64,000 nt of DNA from Akkermansiaceae bacterium (lineage in GTDB: Bacteria; Verrucomicrobiota; Verrucomicrobiia; Verrucomicrobiales; Akkermansiaceae): positions 1-64,000 of the forward strand of contig CAISTY010000022.1 of the NCBI GenBank assembly GCA_903888515.1, given 5' to 3'. Shown one piece after another: positions 18,908-29,159 of this stretch. Position numbers and translations under genes: made by a program. Every line of letters starts with the position of its first letter. Within the stretch, counting starts at the first letter, position 1. The notes beneath the pieces are model-generated. The model was not told the origin of the DNA, did not search any database, and was given only the letters and a program-made list of their open reading frames with translations.

Positions 18908-19087
18908 CGTCTTTTTTGCTTGCCATGGCCGTTTTTTCTGCTTGGATCGACCGGAATTTGAGGCGCGACCTCCCCAAAACAAGCGTGTTCCGGCACGCGG
19001 TTCGGTTTGCGGAAATGGTGCCTCTTAAACCCATCAGCCATGATTTTCCCCGACGGTACCCACGCCCTTGAGTCTTCCGATGTTCAA

Positions 19088-19729
19088 ATGATCGACCGCC
19101 GCAGGGTGCTGGGTGCATGGAGTCTGGCTGGGCTCGGAATGCTGGCGTCCTCGATGTCGGCACGGGCGTTCACCTCCCAGCGCAACGATGGCTCGGGGCC
19201 GAAAGTTTCGGTTCCCACAGCATCGCCGGGCGGCTTCGATTCCCCGGTTGCCTCCCCCGCCCTGCCGGATCTGCCCGAGGAATGGGTTGAGCGTCAGGGG
19301 CGCTTGGCTATCGATTATGTGCGGTATTTGAATGGTCTGCGCATGCAGCGGGTATGTCCGAAGCAGGTTCTCGAAACCCATGCGAAGGCGAAATCCTCCG
19401 TCTGGAATTCCCTGCCGCCAAAGGCGTGGTGGAACCGCATCGGCTACACACTGCGCGTGGTGGACCGGATCGCCCGCGAAATGAACGTCGCGCAAGTGGA
19501 GGTCATTTCCGCCTACCGTTGCCCCGCTTACAACGCCCATTGTTCGGGTGCAAGGGCGGGCTCATGGCACCAAGCCAATATCGCGGCCGACGTGAAATTC
19601 CCCGTCAAAGCCTCGCAAGTGACCGCCACCGCCCGCGAACTGCGCGATCTCGGACTGTTCAAGGGTGGAGTCGGCGGATACTGGGATTTCACCCATATCG
19701 ACTGCCGCGGCCAGAATATCAATTGGTGA
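19088..19729 (+). CDS. exported M15-family (D-Ala-D-Ala carboxypeptidase-like) peptidase
   Basis: 213 aa from ATG 19088 (in-frame ATGs at 19040 and 19007 exist). The start gives a twin-arginine type signal: IDRRRVLGAWSLAGLGML...ARA. The C-terminal domain matches peptidase M15A/YcbK-like: VEVISAYRCPAYNAHCSG, SWHQANIAADVKF with zinc-type H and D ligands, and YWDFTHIDCRG with the final His. It probably trims peptidoglycan cross-bridges. Two cysteines near the active site are a small oddity. Stand-alone gene after the groEL terminator. Confidence 0.75.
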   Translation: MIDRRRVLGAWSLAGLGMLASSMSARAFTSQRNDGSGPKVSVPTASPGGFDSPVASPALPDLPEEWVERQGRLAIDYVRYLNGLRMQRVCPKQVLETHAKAKSSVWNSLPPKAWWNRIGYTLRVVDRIAREMNVAQVEVISAYRCPAYNAHCSGARAGSWHQANIAADVKFPVKASQVTATARELRDLGLFKGGVGGYWDFTHIDCRGQNINW

Positions 19730-20126
19730 TTCCCGCTTGCGGGGAGTTGTTGTTTCTTGGGGGGGGGCGGGGGGGGCGGCACGCATGGGAAAGCAGCGCA
19801 ACCGGGAATCGAAGACCGGGAAACAGACGATACCTCCATCGCATGACGGGACATGGAGGTGAACGGTCGCAGACCAATCCGCAAGGATCCGGGCGGGATG
19901 CGATGGTTTTTTTGGAAAAAATCAAAGAAAAGGCAAATTAGGGCTTGTCAGGTTCGGTTTGCCCCGTATGTTCGCCGCCCCGCATTGCGGTATGCCTTGT
20001 TTTAGATCAGGCAGAAGCAACCCACGGGACCATCTATCGGGTCAGCTCCGGAGAAAAGCTTCAACGAGGTTTCCTCGTCGTTGCTCCGGTTTGGCCCTGC
20101 GGAAAACCAGAAACACGCAGGAAATC
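19730..20126. other. 397-nt spacer with a G-run and the rpsL leader
   Basis: No gene is seen. Bases 19759-19779 are almost pure G (G9-C-G8-C-GG), able in principle to form a G-quadruplex on the plus strand. A sigma-70-like promoter (19945-19972) and a small hairpin ACGAGG-TTT-CCTCGT (20064-20078) belong to the leader of the ribosomal operon. Confidence 0.5.
19945..19972 (+). promoter_or_regulatory. sigma-70-like promoter for the rpsL operon
   Basis: TTGTCA (19945-19950), a 16-bp spacer and TATGTT (19967-19972) match the housekeeping consensus at 5/6 and 4/6 positions. It gives a leader of about 147 nt before rpsL. Confidence 0.4.
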
Positions 20127-20528
<402 letters not shown>

Positions 20529-20561
20529 TCCACCGCCCTCAACCTTCAGACCTCCAACGCC

Positions 20562-21035
20562 ATGCCACGCCGCAAGCGAGTTTTTGCCAAACCGGACCGC
20601 CGTGATCCCCGCTATGACAGCGCCCTCGTCGGCCACCTCATCAGCAAAGTGATGAACGATGGAAAGCGCTCGCTCGCGCAACGCATCGTCTATGCCGCGA
20701 TCGACCGCGCCAACGAAGGCATCGACACCGTCGATCCGCTCGAAGTCGTCACCCGCGCCGTGGAGAATTCCAAGCCGCGCGTGGAAGTGAAATCCCGCCG
20801 CGTCGGGGGTGCCACCTATCAGGTGCCGCTGGAAGTTTCGCCGGCCCGCTCCGAGTCGCTCGCAATGCGCTGGCTCGTCAACTACGCCCGCAACCGCAAG
20901 GGCACGCCGATGCACGTCGCGCTGTCCAACGAAATCAAGGACGCCGCCAACAACCAGGGCAGTTCGGTGCGCAAGCGCGACGACGTCCACAAGATGGCCC
21001 AAGCCAACCGCGCCTTCGCCCACTTCCGTTTCTAA
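20562..21035 (+). CDS. rpsG: 30S ribosomal protein S7
   Basis: 157 aa, usual length for S7, which nucleates the 30S head. MPRRKRVFAKPDRRDPRYDS, VMNDGKRSLAQRIVY and the C-terminal RKRDDVHKMAQANRAFAHFRF are conserved. The ATG is preceded by pyrimidine-rich leader without SD, 33 nt after rpsL. Confidence 0.98.
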   Translation: MPRRKRVFAKPDRRDPRYDSALVGHLISKVMNDGKRSLAQRIVYAAIDRANEGIDTVDPLEVVTRAVENSKPRVEVKSRRVGGATYQVPLEVSPARSESLAMRWLVNYARNRKGTPMHVALSNEIKDAANNQGSSVRKRDDVHKMAQANRAFAHFRF

Positions 21036-21066
21036 CCGCCTCCGCGCCGCCAGGCGCACGCCCCTT

Positions 21067-23208
21067 GTGAATCCTAACAGTCCTAACCGCCAATACGTGC
21101 TCGAACGCACCCGTAATATCGGGATTGCGGCGCACATTGACGCGGGCAAGACGACGCTCACCGAGCGGATCCTGTTCTATACCGGGATGATACGCAAAAT
21201 CGGTGAAGTGCACGATGGCGGGGCGACGACCGATTGGATGGAGCAAGAACGCGAGCGTGGCATCACCATCACTGCCGCCGCCGTGACCACCGAGTGGTGG
21301 CAGCGTGCCGAAGAGGGCATGACCAAGCTTTTCCCGGACGAAAAACAACGCATCAACATCATCGACACGCCGGGACACGTGGATTTCACCGCCGAGGTCG
21401 AGCGTTCGTTGCGCGTGCTCGACGGCGCGATCGTGGTGTTTTGCGGGGTGGCGGGCGTGCAACCACAGTCGGAAACCGTCTGGCGCCAGGCTAACAAATA
21501 CCACGTGCCGCGCATCGTTTTCGTCAATAAAATGGACCGCACCGGGGCCGACTTCAACCGCGTCTTCCACGAGGTGAAGGAAAAACTCGGGGCCAGCGCG
21601 ATCCGCATCCTCATCCCGATCGGTGCCGAAGACCAACTCATCGGCCAAATCGATGTGGTCAACCAAAAGGCGGTCTATTTCTCCGACGACGACACGCTGG
21701 GTTCCACCTATGCCGTCAAGGATCTCGAAGGCGATCTCATCGACATCGCCAGGGAGGCGTATGACGAACTCATGCACGCCGTGGCCGACGTCGATGACGC
21801 AATCGCGGAGAAGTTCGTCCACGAGCAGGACATTTCACTCGCCGATCTCAAACAAGGCATCCGCCGCGCCACCATCGCCAACAAGCTGATCCCCGTCACC
21901 GGCGGCTCGGCCTATAAGAACAAGGGCATCCAATACCTGCTGGACGCAGTGCTCGATTACCTGCCCAGCCCGCTCGACATCCCGCCGGCCATCGGCATGA
22001 ATCCCGAGCACGAGGAAAGCAAAATCGAGGTCATCACGTCCGATCAAGAGAAATTCGTTGCCCTTGCCTTCAAACTCTGGGCGGACAAATATGTCGGCAA
22101 GCTGGTCTTTTTCCGCGTCTATTCGGGGGTCATCCAAAAAGGCGATACCATTTACAATCCGCGCACCCGCCGCTCCGAGCGTGTCGGTCGGCTGATCCAG
22201 ATCCAGGCCAACGAACACAAGGACATCGATGCGTGTTACGCCGGTGACATCGCGGCGATGGTTGGCCTCAAGAACGTCACCACCGGCGACACCCTCACCG
22301 CCGATAAGCATGACGTGGTGTTGGAGCCCCCCACATTTCCGGAGCCGGTGATTTCCATGGCCGTCGAACCGAAGACCAAACAGGACCAGGAGAAGCTCGC
22401 TCTCGCTCTCCAGCGCCTGTCCGAAGAGGATCCGACGTTCATGGTGAGGACCGACGAGGAAACCGGCCAAACCATCATTTCCGGCATGGGTGAGCTGCAC
22501 TTGGAGATCATCGTCGATCGCCTGCGCCGCGAATTCAAAGTCTCGGCCAATACCGGCGCCCCGCAAATCGCCTACCGCGAAACCATCACCCGCGCCGCCG
22601 ATGGCGAGGGCAAACTGGTCAAACAATCCGGTGGCCGCGGCCAATACGGACACGTCATTCTCGCGATCAAACCTAACGAAAAAGGCAAGGGCCTCACCAT
22701 CGAAAACAAAGTCGTCGGCGGGGCTATTCCCAAGGAATACATCCACGCCGTGTGCAAGGGCATCACCGAGTCGATGACCAACGGCATCATCGCCGGCTAC
22801 CCGGTCATCGATATCCATGTGGAAATACTCGACGGCTCGTACCACGATGTGGATTCCAACGAAAACGCCTTCACCATGGCCGCCATTTTCGCCATGAAGG
22901 ACGGGTTCAAAAAGGCCAAGTCCGTTTTGCTGGAGCCCATCATGGCGGTCGAGGTTTCCACTCCTGATGATTACCAAGGAGACGTCATGGGGGATCTGAG
23001 CCGCCGCCGCGGACAAATTCAAAACACCGAATCCAAGGGCAAACTGTCGATCGTGCATGCCAATGTTCCGCTCAAGGAAATGTTCGGTTATTCCACCGCC
23101 GTCCGCACCCTTTCCTCGGGTCGTGCCTCGTATGCGATGACCCCGTCGCACTTCGAGCAAGTCCCCTCCAGTATCGTCGAAGAAATCGTCAGCGATCATT
23201 TCTGGTGA
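21067..23208 (+). CDS. fusA: elongation factor G
   Basis: 713 aa translocase GTPase. G1 [10 protein letters not shown]3 DTPGHVDF and G4 [10 protein letters not shown] are intact, and the C-terminal domain ends in [17 protein letters not shown]. The start is a GTG ([19 protein letters not shown]), 31 nt after rpsG; the frame is open farther upstream only inside rpsG. No tuf gene follows, unlike the classical str operon. Confidence 0.97.
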   Translation: MNPNSPNRQYVLERTRNIGIAAHIDAGKTTLTERILFYTGMIRKIGEVHDGGATTDWMEQERERGITITAAAVTTEWWQRAEEGMTKLFPDEKQRINIIDTPGHVDFTAEVERSLRVLDGAIVVFCGVAGVQPQSETVWRQANKYHVPRIVFVNKMDRTGADFNRVFHEVKEKLGASAIRILIPIGAEDQLIGQIDVVNQKAVYFSDDDTLGSTYAVKDLEGDLIDIAREAYDELMHAVADVDDAIAEKFVHEQDISLADLKQGIRRATIANKLIPVTGGSAYKNKGIQYLLDAVLDYLPSPLDIPPAIGMNPEHEESKIEVITSDQEKFVALAFKLWADKYVGKLVFFRVYSGVIQKGDTIYNPRTRRSERVGRLIQIQANEHKDIDACYAGDIAAMVGLKNVTTGDTLTADKHDVVLEPPTFPEPVISMAVEPKTKQDQEKLALALQRLSEEDPTFMVRTDEETGQTIISGMGELHLEIIVDRLRREFKVSANTGAPQIAYRETITRAADGEGKLVKQSGGRGQYGHVILAIKPNEKGKGLTIENKVVGGAIPKEYIHAVCKGITESMTNGIIAGYPVIDIHVEILDGSYHDVDSNENAFTMAAIFAMKDGFKKAKSVLLEPIMAVEVSTPDDYQGDVMGDLSRRRGQIQNTESKGKLSIVHANVPLKEMFGYSTAVRTLSSGRASYAMTPSHFEQVPSSIVEEIVSDHFW

Positions 23209-23255
23209 TTCCTCGCCCTGAAAATCCACCACCTAACCGCCCCACATCCTCCACC

Positions 23256-23564
23256 ATGGAAAACCAGAAAATCCGCATCCGCCTGCGCGCTTTCGATCAC
23301 CGCGCGATCGACCGCTCCGCCCAAGAAATCGTGGAGACCGCGAAACGCACCGGCGCCCGCGTGGTCGGCCCGATCCCGCTGCCCACCCGCATCGAGAAGT
23401 TCAGCGTCAACCGCTCGGTGCACGTCAACAAGAAGTCCGCCGAACAATTCGAAATCCGCACCCACAAGCGCTTGTTAGATATTGTCGATCCGACCGCACG
23501 CACGGTGGACGAGCTCAAGAAGCTCAATCTGCCCGCCGGTGTGGACATCACCATCCGCATCTGA
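23256..23564 (+). CDS. rpsJ: 30S ribosomal protein S10
   Basis: 102 aa. [56 protein letters not shown]. First S10-operon gene, directly joined to fusA with a 47-nt gap, so no separate S10 promoter is apparent. Leader CCTCCACC, no SD. Contains a TTA Leu codon inside GTTAG. Confidence 0.98.
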   Translation: MENQKIRIRLRAFDHRAIDRSAQEIVETAKRTGARVVGPIPLPTRIEKFSVNRSVHVNKKSAEQFEIRTHKRLLDIVDPTARTVDELKKLNLPAGVDITIRI

Positions 23565-23579
23565 GGCTGCATCTCTGTC

Positions 23580-23614
23580 ATCTTCTATCTTCTATCTTCA
23601 ATCCTCTATCTCTT
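23580..23614. repeat. heptamer repeat ATCTTCT in the rplC leader
   Basis: Five consecutive heptamers (ATCTTCT, ATCTTCT, ATCTTCA, ATCCTCT, ATCTCTT) occupy nearly the whole spacer between rpsJ and rplC, ending 8 nt before the start codon. Confidence 0.8.
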
Positions 23615-23622
23615 CCACTGCC

Positions 23623-24258
23623 ATGTCACTCGGCCTTCTTGGTAAAAAACTTGGTATGACCCGCCTGTTCGACGCACAGGCCGGGATCATGATTCCCGTC
23701 ACGGTGCTGGATGTTTCCGGCAACGTCATCCTGCAGGTGAAGACGCCTGAAAAGGAAGGCTATACCGCCGTGCAAGTCGGCTATGGCGAGCAAAAGGAAC
23801 AGCGCGTCAACAAACCGGATCTCGGCCGCTTCAAGAAAGCCGGGTCCACGCCGAAGCGCTTCATCCGGGAATTCCGCTTGGCCGATGGTGCCGCCATTCC
23901 CGAAACCCACCCCGGTCTTGAAGCTTTCACCGCAGGCCAATGGGTGGATGTGATCGCCAACTCCAAGGGCAAGGGGTTTCAAGGGGTTTACAAACGCTAT
24001 GGTTTCGGCGGACTCAAACAAACCCACGGGTCCATGATGCACCGCCGGACCGGTGCCATCGGTTGCCGCTCCACTCCCGGCCGCGTCTGGAAAAACCAGA
24101 AAATGCCCGGTCACATGGGCACCACGCGCACCACGGTGCAGAATCTCAAGATAGTCGCCATTCGTTCGGAGGATGGGGTGATCCTGATCTCGGGTGCGGT
24201 GCCCGGTCCCAAGGGTGGCTACGTCACTGTCCGCGCCGCCAAGAAAAAGACCGCCTGA
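23623..24258 (+). CDS. rplC: 50S ribosomal protein L3
   Basis: 211 aa. MSLGLLGKKLGMTRLFD, the KGKGFQGVYKRYGFGGL loop reaching the peptidyl-transferase centre, and GRVWKNQKMPGHMG are conserved. The 23623 ATG matches family starts; the frame is open upstream through the heptamer repeat, which is not coding. No SD. Confidence 0.97.
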   Translation: MSLGLLGKKLGMTRLFDAQAGIMIPVTVLDVSGNVILQVKTPEKEGYTAVQVGYGEQKEQRVNKPDLGRFKKAGSTPKRFIREFRLADGAAIPETHPGLEAFTAGQWVDVIANSKGKGFQGVYKRYGFGGLKQTHGSMMHRRTGAIGCRSTPGRVWKNQKMPGHMGTTRTTVQNLKIVAIRSEDGVILISGAVPGPKGGYVTVRAAKKKTA

Positions 24259-24295
24259 TCCGGTGCCATTACGCTAACCTTCAAGATTCCAAGTC

Positions 24296-24904
24296 ATGTA
24301 CGCCAAGTCCCTCACCGTCGAAGACGCCCAAGCCGCCAACCTCGTGTTGGTCGGCCCGGAAAAAGGCCGTCAAGCGGTTCACGATCTCGTGACCGCTTAT
24401 CGCGCCAACCGCCGCACCGGCTCCGCCTGCACCAAGACCCGCGGCGAAGTTTCCGGCAACAACAAGAAAATCTTCAAACAAAAAGGCACCGGCAATGCCC
24501 GTCACGGTGACAAACGCGCGCCGATCTTCGTCGGCGGCGGCGTCGTCTTCGGCCCACGCCCGCGCGATTATTCGAAAAAAGTCTCCAAAACCGTCCGCAA
24601 ACTCGCCCTGCGCCGTGTCCTGGGCGACCTCGTTCGTGGCGAAAAAATCAAGGTGGTCGAATCGTTCTCGATCACCGATGGCAAAACGAAGTCGTTCATC
24701 GCCGCCTTGAGTGCCATCACCGTGCCGGATAAAATCCTGGTTGTTTCCAACTCCTTCGACGAGTCGACCTATCTGGCCGCCCGCAACGTCGCCTGGGCGC
24801 AACTCGTCACCGGACTCGATCTCAACGTCGAACAACTCCTGCTCGCGAAATCCGTCATCCTGGTGGGTGACGCGATCCAGTCGCTCGCCCAGCGCACTGC
24901 CTGA
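24296..24904 (+). CDS. rplD: 50S ribosomal protein L4
   Basis: 202 aa. The exit-tunnel loop KTRGEVSGNNKKIFKQKGTG followed by RHGDKRAPIFVGGGVVFGP is typical. In E. coli L4 also represses its own operon; no equivalent leader was recognised here. Gap to rplC 37 nt, no SD. Confidence 0.97.
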   Translation: MYAKSLTVEDAQAANLVLVGPEKGRQAVHDLVTAYRANRRTGSACTKTRGEVSGNNKKIFKQKGTGNARHGDKRAPIFVGGGVVFGPRPRDYSKKVSKTVRKLALRRVLGDLVRGEKIKVVESFSITDGKTKSFIAALSAITVPDKILVVSNSFDESTYLAARNVAWAQLVTGLDLNVEQLLLAKSVILVGDAIQSLAQRTA

Positions 24905-24927
24905 AAACCGGACCCCGCCCCGCTATC

Positions 24928-25212
24928 ATGAAAGATATTTACCAGGTCATCAAAAACGTTCGCCTCAGTGAGAAGGCCACCATGCTGCAGGAGACTAACA
25001 ACGAGATCACGCTCGAAGTCGATCGCAAGGCCAACAAGCTGGAAATCAAACAAGCCGTCACGCAACTCTTCGGAAAAACCGCGATCTCCGTCCGCACCGC
25101 CAATTACGACGGCAAGCTCCGCCGCCAACGCCGTGCCGATGCGGGCCGCACCAACCACTGGAAAAAAGCCGTCGTCCGTCTGAAAAAAGGCGAGTCACTC
25201 GATCTCATCTGA
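24928..25212 (+). CDS. rplW: 50S ribosomal protein L23
   Basis: 94 aa. YQVIKNVRLSEKATMLQE, EVDRKANKLEIKQAV and the C-terminal WKKAVVRLKKGESLDLI fit L23, docking site for trigger factor and SRP at the tunnel exit. 23-nt gap to rplD. Confidence 0.95.
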   Translation: MKDIYQVIKNVRLSEKATMLQETNNEITLEVDRKANKLEIKQAVTQLFGKTAISVRTANYDGKLRRQRRADAGRTNHWKKAVVRLKKGESLDLI

Positions 25213-25260
25213 GCGATTCACCCGCTGCTCCAAACGTAACACCTCACCGTTCCGCGAGTC

Positions 25261-26100
25261 ATGCCATTGAAAAATTTCAAGCCCATCACACCATCCGCCC
25301 GCTACAAGAACCTGCCGTCTTTCGAGGAGGTGACCAAGAGCAAGCCCGAGAAAAGCCTGCTCACGCCACTCAAGCGCACCGGGGGGCGCAATAATACCGG
25401 CCGCATCACCTGTCGTCACATCGGCGGTGGCCACAAACGCCACTACCGCCTGATCGACTTCAAACGCGATAAACATGATACCCCCGCCACCGTGGTGGGC
25501 ATCGAATATGACCCGAACCGCACCTGTCGCATCGCGCTCATCCAGTATACTGACGGCCAAAAGTCCTATATCCTCGCCCCTCTAGGTCTGGAAGTCGGCA
25601 CCACCGTGATCGCCGGTCAGAACGTCGCTCCGAAAACCGGCAATGCCATGCCGCTCAGTGCCGTGCCGCTTGGCACCTCCATTCACAACATCGAGCTCAT
25701 CCCCGGCAATGGCGGCAAAGTCGCCCGTGCCGCCGGTCAACTCGCCGTGCTTTCCAACCGCGACGGCGGATGGGCGCTGGTGAAAATGCCATCCGGTGAG
25801 ATCCGTCGTTTCAATGACCGGTGTTTTTGCACCATCGGCCAGGTCGGCAACCGCGACCATATGAATGAAACCTCCGGCAAGGCGGGCCGCACCCGCTGGC
25901 AGGGCGTCCGCCCGACCGTCCGCGGCATGACCATGAACCCCGTGGACCACCCGAACGGCGGCGGCGAAGGCAAATCCAAATCCGGTGGCGGCCGCCAGCA
26001 CCTTACCAGCCCGTGGGGCCACGCCAAGGGTGAAAAAACCCGCAATCCCAAAAAGATCACCAATATCTTCATCGTCGCTTCCCGCCACAAGAAAAAGTAA
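25261..26100 (+). CDS. rplB: 50S ribosomal protein L2
   Basis: 279 aa. [35 protein letters not shown], and the C-terminal [18 protein letters not shown] with the His essential for peptidyl transfer. 48-nt gap to rplW, no SD. Confidence 0.98.
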   Translation: MPLKNFKPITPSARYKNLPSFEEVTKSKPEKSLLTPLKRTGGRNNTGRITCRHIGGGHKRHYRLIDFKRDKHDTPATVVGIEYDPNRTCRIALIQYTDGQKSYILAPLGLEVGTTVIAGQNVAPKTGNAMPLSAVPLGTSIHNIELIPGNGGKVARAAGQLAVLSNRDGGWALVKMPSGEIRRFNDRCFCTIGQVGNRDHMNETSGKAGRTRWQGVRPTVRGMTMNPVDHPNGGGEGKSKSGGGRQHLTSPWGHAKGEKTRNPKKITNIFIVASRHKKK

Positions 26101-26142
26101 TTCTTCCACTCTTCAGCCAGCCTAACACACGCACCCGATCCC

Positions 26143-26415
26143 ATGCCACGTTCTCTCAAGAAAGGTCCCTACGTCGATCAAAAGCTCCTTGCCAAGGTTG
26201 ACAGCGTCGCCGAAGCCGGAGCCGACCGCAAGCCCATCAAAACCTGGAGCCGCAAGTCCATGATCACGCCGGATTTCGTGTCCCACAACTTCGCCGTCCA
26301 CAACGGCAAGACCTTCGTCCCCGTTTATATCACCGAAAACATGGTGGGTCATAAACTGGGAGAATTCGCCCCCACCCGGATCTTCCGCAGCCACGGCGGC
26401 ATCGGCAAAAAGTAA
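26143..26415 (+). CDS. rpsS: 30S ribosomal protein S19
   Basis: 90 aa. [62 protein letters not shown]. Normally followed directly by rplV; here an unrelated gene begins 24 nt after the stop. Confidence 0.98.
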   Translation: MPRSLKKGPYVDQKLLAKVDSVAEAGADRKPIKTWSRKSMITPDFVSHNFAVHNGKTFVPVYITENMVGHKLGEFAPTRIFRSHGGIGKK

Positions 26416-26439
26416 CCCGCACGTTTTTCCTTCACCCAT

Positions 26440-27165
26440 ATGCGTTCCGCCTTCCATTCCACAGCTCTTGCCGCCGCCATCACGGTGCTGGCCGGCACCG
26501 GAATGGCCCGCGCCCAAACACCGAATCCGGAAAAACTCCAGCAGACCATCACCGCACTCCAAGAGCAAAACCAGGCCCTGCAACACAGCCTCGCCGAGTC
26601 CAACCGCAGTGAAAAACAAGCGACCGAACAACTCGCCCAAATCCGCGTGCGCCTCGAAGCCCTTGGCAAAAATCTGTTGGACGGCGGCGATGACCGCTTG
26701 GTTCAGGCGGCTTCCGATCTGCAACTCACCAACGAGCGTATCACGCAGTTCGAAGGCGCGGTCACACGCCTTACCGCCGCAGTCAACGACTACCTGCGCC
26801 AAGCGGTGGTTGCCGACCCTGCGGCGAGACTTCGGGTGGAATCTTCCTTAAGAGAGATTGACTCCATCCTCGGACTGCGTCAGAAACCCCGGCCCAATGT
26901 GCGGACCGGCACGCTCCAGCAGGCTCGCATCGTCAGCCTCGATCCGCAAAGCGGCATGTTGGTTCTCAATATTGGCGAAAGCCAAGGTGCCAGAATCGGC
27001 ATGACGTTCCGCCTCACCCACGGACACCAGCCTTACGGCAGAGCCATTCTCGCAGATGTCCGCAAGGGCGTCAGCGGGGTCTTTGTCGAGTCCCTCGATT
27101 CTGCCACCGAATCCCCACGCCCCGGCGATCTCGCCATCATCGAAACACAACCCACCGCGCAGTAA
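26440..27165 (+). CDS. secreted coiled-coil protein inserted in the S10 operon
   Basis: 241 aa of unknown function. An N-terminal signal peptide (FHSTALAAAITVLAGTGMARA) is followed by a coiled coil (about 30-100; PEKLQQTITALQEQNQALQ, then heptads through RLEALGKN). A C-terminal beta-rich domain (about 150-235) has LQQARIVSLDPQSGMLVLNIG, ARIGMTFRL and a RPGDLAIIE end, resembling small beta-barrel modules of envelope proteins. The spacings of 24 nt to rpsS and 20 nt to rplV show it is transcribed with the ribosomal genes. Its codon usage looks like that of its neighbours, so the insertion is probably not recent. Confidence 0.75.
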   Translation: MRSAFHSTALAAAITVLAGTGMARAQTPNPEKLQQTITALQEQNQALQHSLAESNRSEKQATEQLAQIRVRLEALGKNLLDGGDDRLVQAASDLQLTNERITQFEGAVTRLTAAVNDYLRQAVVADPAARLRVESSLREIDSILGLRQKPRPNVRTGTLQQARIVSLDPQSGMLVLNIGESQGARIGMTFRLTHGHQPYGRAILADVRKGVSGVFVESLDSATESPRPGDLAIIETQPTAQ

Positions 27166-27185
27166 ACCTTCACGTCCGCCGATCC

Positions 27186-27650
27186 ATGGAAGTCAAAAGT
27201 ACCACCAAATTCGTTCGCCTCTCGCCCAAAAAAGCGCGTGACGTCGCCCGTGAAATTCAAGGCCTGCCGGTCTCCAGCGCCCTCGATATCCTCACCTTCA
27301 CCCCAAAAAAAGCCGCGCAGCTCATCGGTAAAACCCTCAAAACCGCCATCGCCGACGCCGAAAATAATTTTTCGTTGGATGTCGGCACGCTGGTGGTCAA
27401 AGAGGCGGTCATTGGTTCCGCCCCCACCCAACGCCGCTTCAAGCCGAGAGCCAAGGGCTCGGCAGGTCCGATACTCAGGCGCTCCAGCCACATCTCGATC
27501 ACTCTTGAGGGTGCCCCTCCCGAAAAGAAAAAGAAGGGTGCTCGCAAAGCGGCCGCCGTCCCAACCGAAGAATCTCCCGCCGTCCCAACCGAAGAATCTC
27601 CCGCTGTCCCAACCGAAGAATCTCCCGCTGTTGCGCAAACCCCAGCCTGA
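27186..27650 (+). CDS. rplV: 50S ribosomal protein L22 with repeat-bearing C-terminal extension
   Basis: 154 aa against about 110 usually. The core (MEVKSTTKFVRLSPKKARDV, FKPRAKGSAGPILRRSSHI) ends near residue 110. A basic KKKKGARKAAA stretch and three exact VPTEESPA units (about residues 125-148) follow. The units are 24-bp near-identical DNA repeats (27558-27629). The tail should project from the ribosome surface near the tunnel exit. Confidence 0.96.
   Translation: MEVKSTTKFVRLSPKKARDVAREIQGLPVSSALDILTFTPKKAAQLIGKTLKTAIADAENNFSLDVGTLVVKEAVIGSAPTQRRFKPRAKGSAGPILRRSSHISITLEGAPPEKKKKGARKAAAVPTEESPAVPTEESPAVPTEESPAVAQTPA
27558..27629. repeat. three 24-bp tandem repeats inside rplV
   Basis: Three in-frame 24-bp copies, differing only in the last base of the first unit, encode VPTEESPA. 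Near identity implies recent expansion or active homogenisation. Confidence 0.9.
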
Positions 27651-27682
27651 ATCCCTCTCTCCTAACTCATCCATCACCGCAT

Positions 27683-28426
27683 ATGGGCCAAAAAGTAAAT
27701 CCGATCGCCTTCCGTCTTGCCGTCAATAAAGACTGGCGCTCAAAGTGGTATGCCCACGGTAAAGACTACTCCGCCAAGCTCCACGAAGACCTCAGGATCC
27801 GCAGTTATCTCAAGAGCAAACTCCAAAATGCCGGCTTGGCCCGCGTCATCATCGAGCGTGCTTGGAACAGTGTCCGCGTCACCCTGCATTCGTCGCGCCC
27901 CGGCCTGATCATCGGCCGCCAGGGCAAGGAAATCGAAGTGATGACCAAGGACATCACCGACTTCTGCAAAGGAGCCCAAGTCAAAATCGATATCATCGAA
28001 ATCCGCAAACCCGAGTTGGACGCCCAATTGGTGGCCGAACAGATCGCCGTGCAACTTGAACGCCGGATCAGCTTCCGCCGCGCCATGAAGCGCGCCCTGC
28101 AAACCGCCATGGAGTTCGGCGCGGAAGGCATCCGTCTCCGCTGCGCCGGTCGACTGGGGGGGGCTGATATCGCCCGCGCCGAGGGCTATCGCGAAGGCAA
28201 AGTGCCTCTCCAAACACTCCGTGTCCCGCTCGACTACGGTTTCGCGGAAGCCCGCACCGTTTACGGCATCATCGGCGTGAAGTGCTGGGTCAATAAAAAA
28301 GAAGAAGATAACGTGGCCAAACCCACAGGCGGTCGCGGCGAGCGCGGTGACCGTGCGGATCGCGGTGACCGTGGCGGCCGTGGCGGTGATCGCGGCGGCG
28401 AGCGCCGATCTAACAACCGTAACTGA
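27683..28426 (+). CDS. rpsC: 30S ribosomal protein S3
   Basis: 247 aa. MGQKVNPIAFRLAVNKDWRS, the KH-2 motif GLIIGRQGKEIE and the C-terminal VPLQTLRVPLDYGFAEA are conserved. A tail of about 30 residues rich in Arg/Gly/Asp (GRGERGDRADRGDRGGRGG) extends past the normal end, a trait seen in S3 of some Verrucomicrobiota. S3 forms part of the mRNA entry helicase. Confidence 0.97.
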   Translation: MGQKVNPIAFRLAVNKDWRSKWYAHGKDYSAKLHEDLRIRSYLKSKLQNAGLARVIIERAWNSVRVTLHSSRPGLIIGRQGKEIEVMTKDITDFCKGAQVKIDIIEIRKPELDAQLVAEQIAVQLERRISFRRAMKRALQTAMEFGAEGIRLRCAGRLGGADIARAEGYREGKVPLQTLRVPLDYGFAEARTVYGIIGVKCWVNKKEEDNVAKPTGGRGERGDRADRGDRGGRGGDRGGERRSNNRN

Positions 28427-28480
28427 TTTCCCAATTCCTTAAACGCTAGTAATAACTGAATCTCCACAAAGGACCGAGCC

Positions 28481-28900
28481 ATGTCTTTGATGCCCAAACG
28501 AACCAAGTTCCGCAAAGCCCATCGCGGAAGCCGCTCTGGCAACGCCCAGACGGGAACCACCGTCGCCTTCGGTGACTTCGGCCTCCAAACTCTCGAGCGC
28601 GCCTGGATGACCAACCGCCAGATCGAAGCCTGCCGTATCGCCATCAATCGTTCGCTCAAACGCAAGGGCAAGGTATGGATCCGCATCTTCCCGCACAAAC
28701 CGATCACCCACCGCCCGCCCGAAGTGCGCATGGGCAAGGGCAAAGGTGCCGTCGAGGGCTGGGTCGCCGTGGTCCGCCCAGGCAACATCCTCTTCGAAAT
28801 CGGCGGCGTGCCGGAATCCTCGGCCAAAGAAGCGATGCGTCTCGCGTCCTATAAACTCGGCATCCGAACCCGTCTCGTTTTCCGTACCTCGCACTCCTGA
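28481..28900 (+). CDS. rplP: 50S ribosomal protein L16
   Basis: 139 aa. [51 protein letters not shown]; binds near the A-site tRNA. Has a good SD (AAAGGA, 7 nt before ATG), an exception in this operon. Confidence 0.97.
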   Translation: MSLMPKRTKFRKAHRGSRSGNAQTGTTVAFGDFGLQTLERAWMTNRQIEACRIAINRSLKRKGKVWIRIFPHKPITHRPPEVRMGKGKGAVEGWVAVVRPGNILFEIGGVPESSAKEAMRLASYKLGIRTRLVFRTSHS

Positions 28901-28926
28901 TCCATCCCTCACCCACCGTCTGAACC

Positions 28927-29127
28927 ATGGCCAAAACCAAAGCCAAAAACATCCGCGAACTCTCCGCCAACGACCTCCAACTCCAACTCCGCGAGTTGAA
29001 GCAGGAAGCCCTCAACCTCCGCCTGCAAAAAGCCACCGGCCAACTTGAAAATCCCGCACGTATCCGCCAAGTACGCCGCGAGACCGCACAAATCCTCACC
29101 GCGACCACCGCCAGGAATAGAGCCTGA
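28927..29127 (+). CDS. rpmC: 50S ribosomal protein L29
   Basis: 66 aa. [40 protein letters not shown]: the two-helix L29 hairpin at the tunnel exit. 26-nt gap to rplP, no SD. Confidence 0.93.
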   Translation: MAKTKAKNIRELSANDLQLQLRELKQEALNLRLQKATGQLENPARIRQVRRETAQILTATTARNRA

Positions 29128-29159
29128 TCCTTCATCCCAACGCCATCCCCAATCCCATC

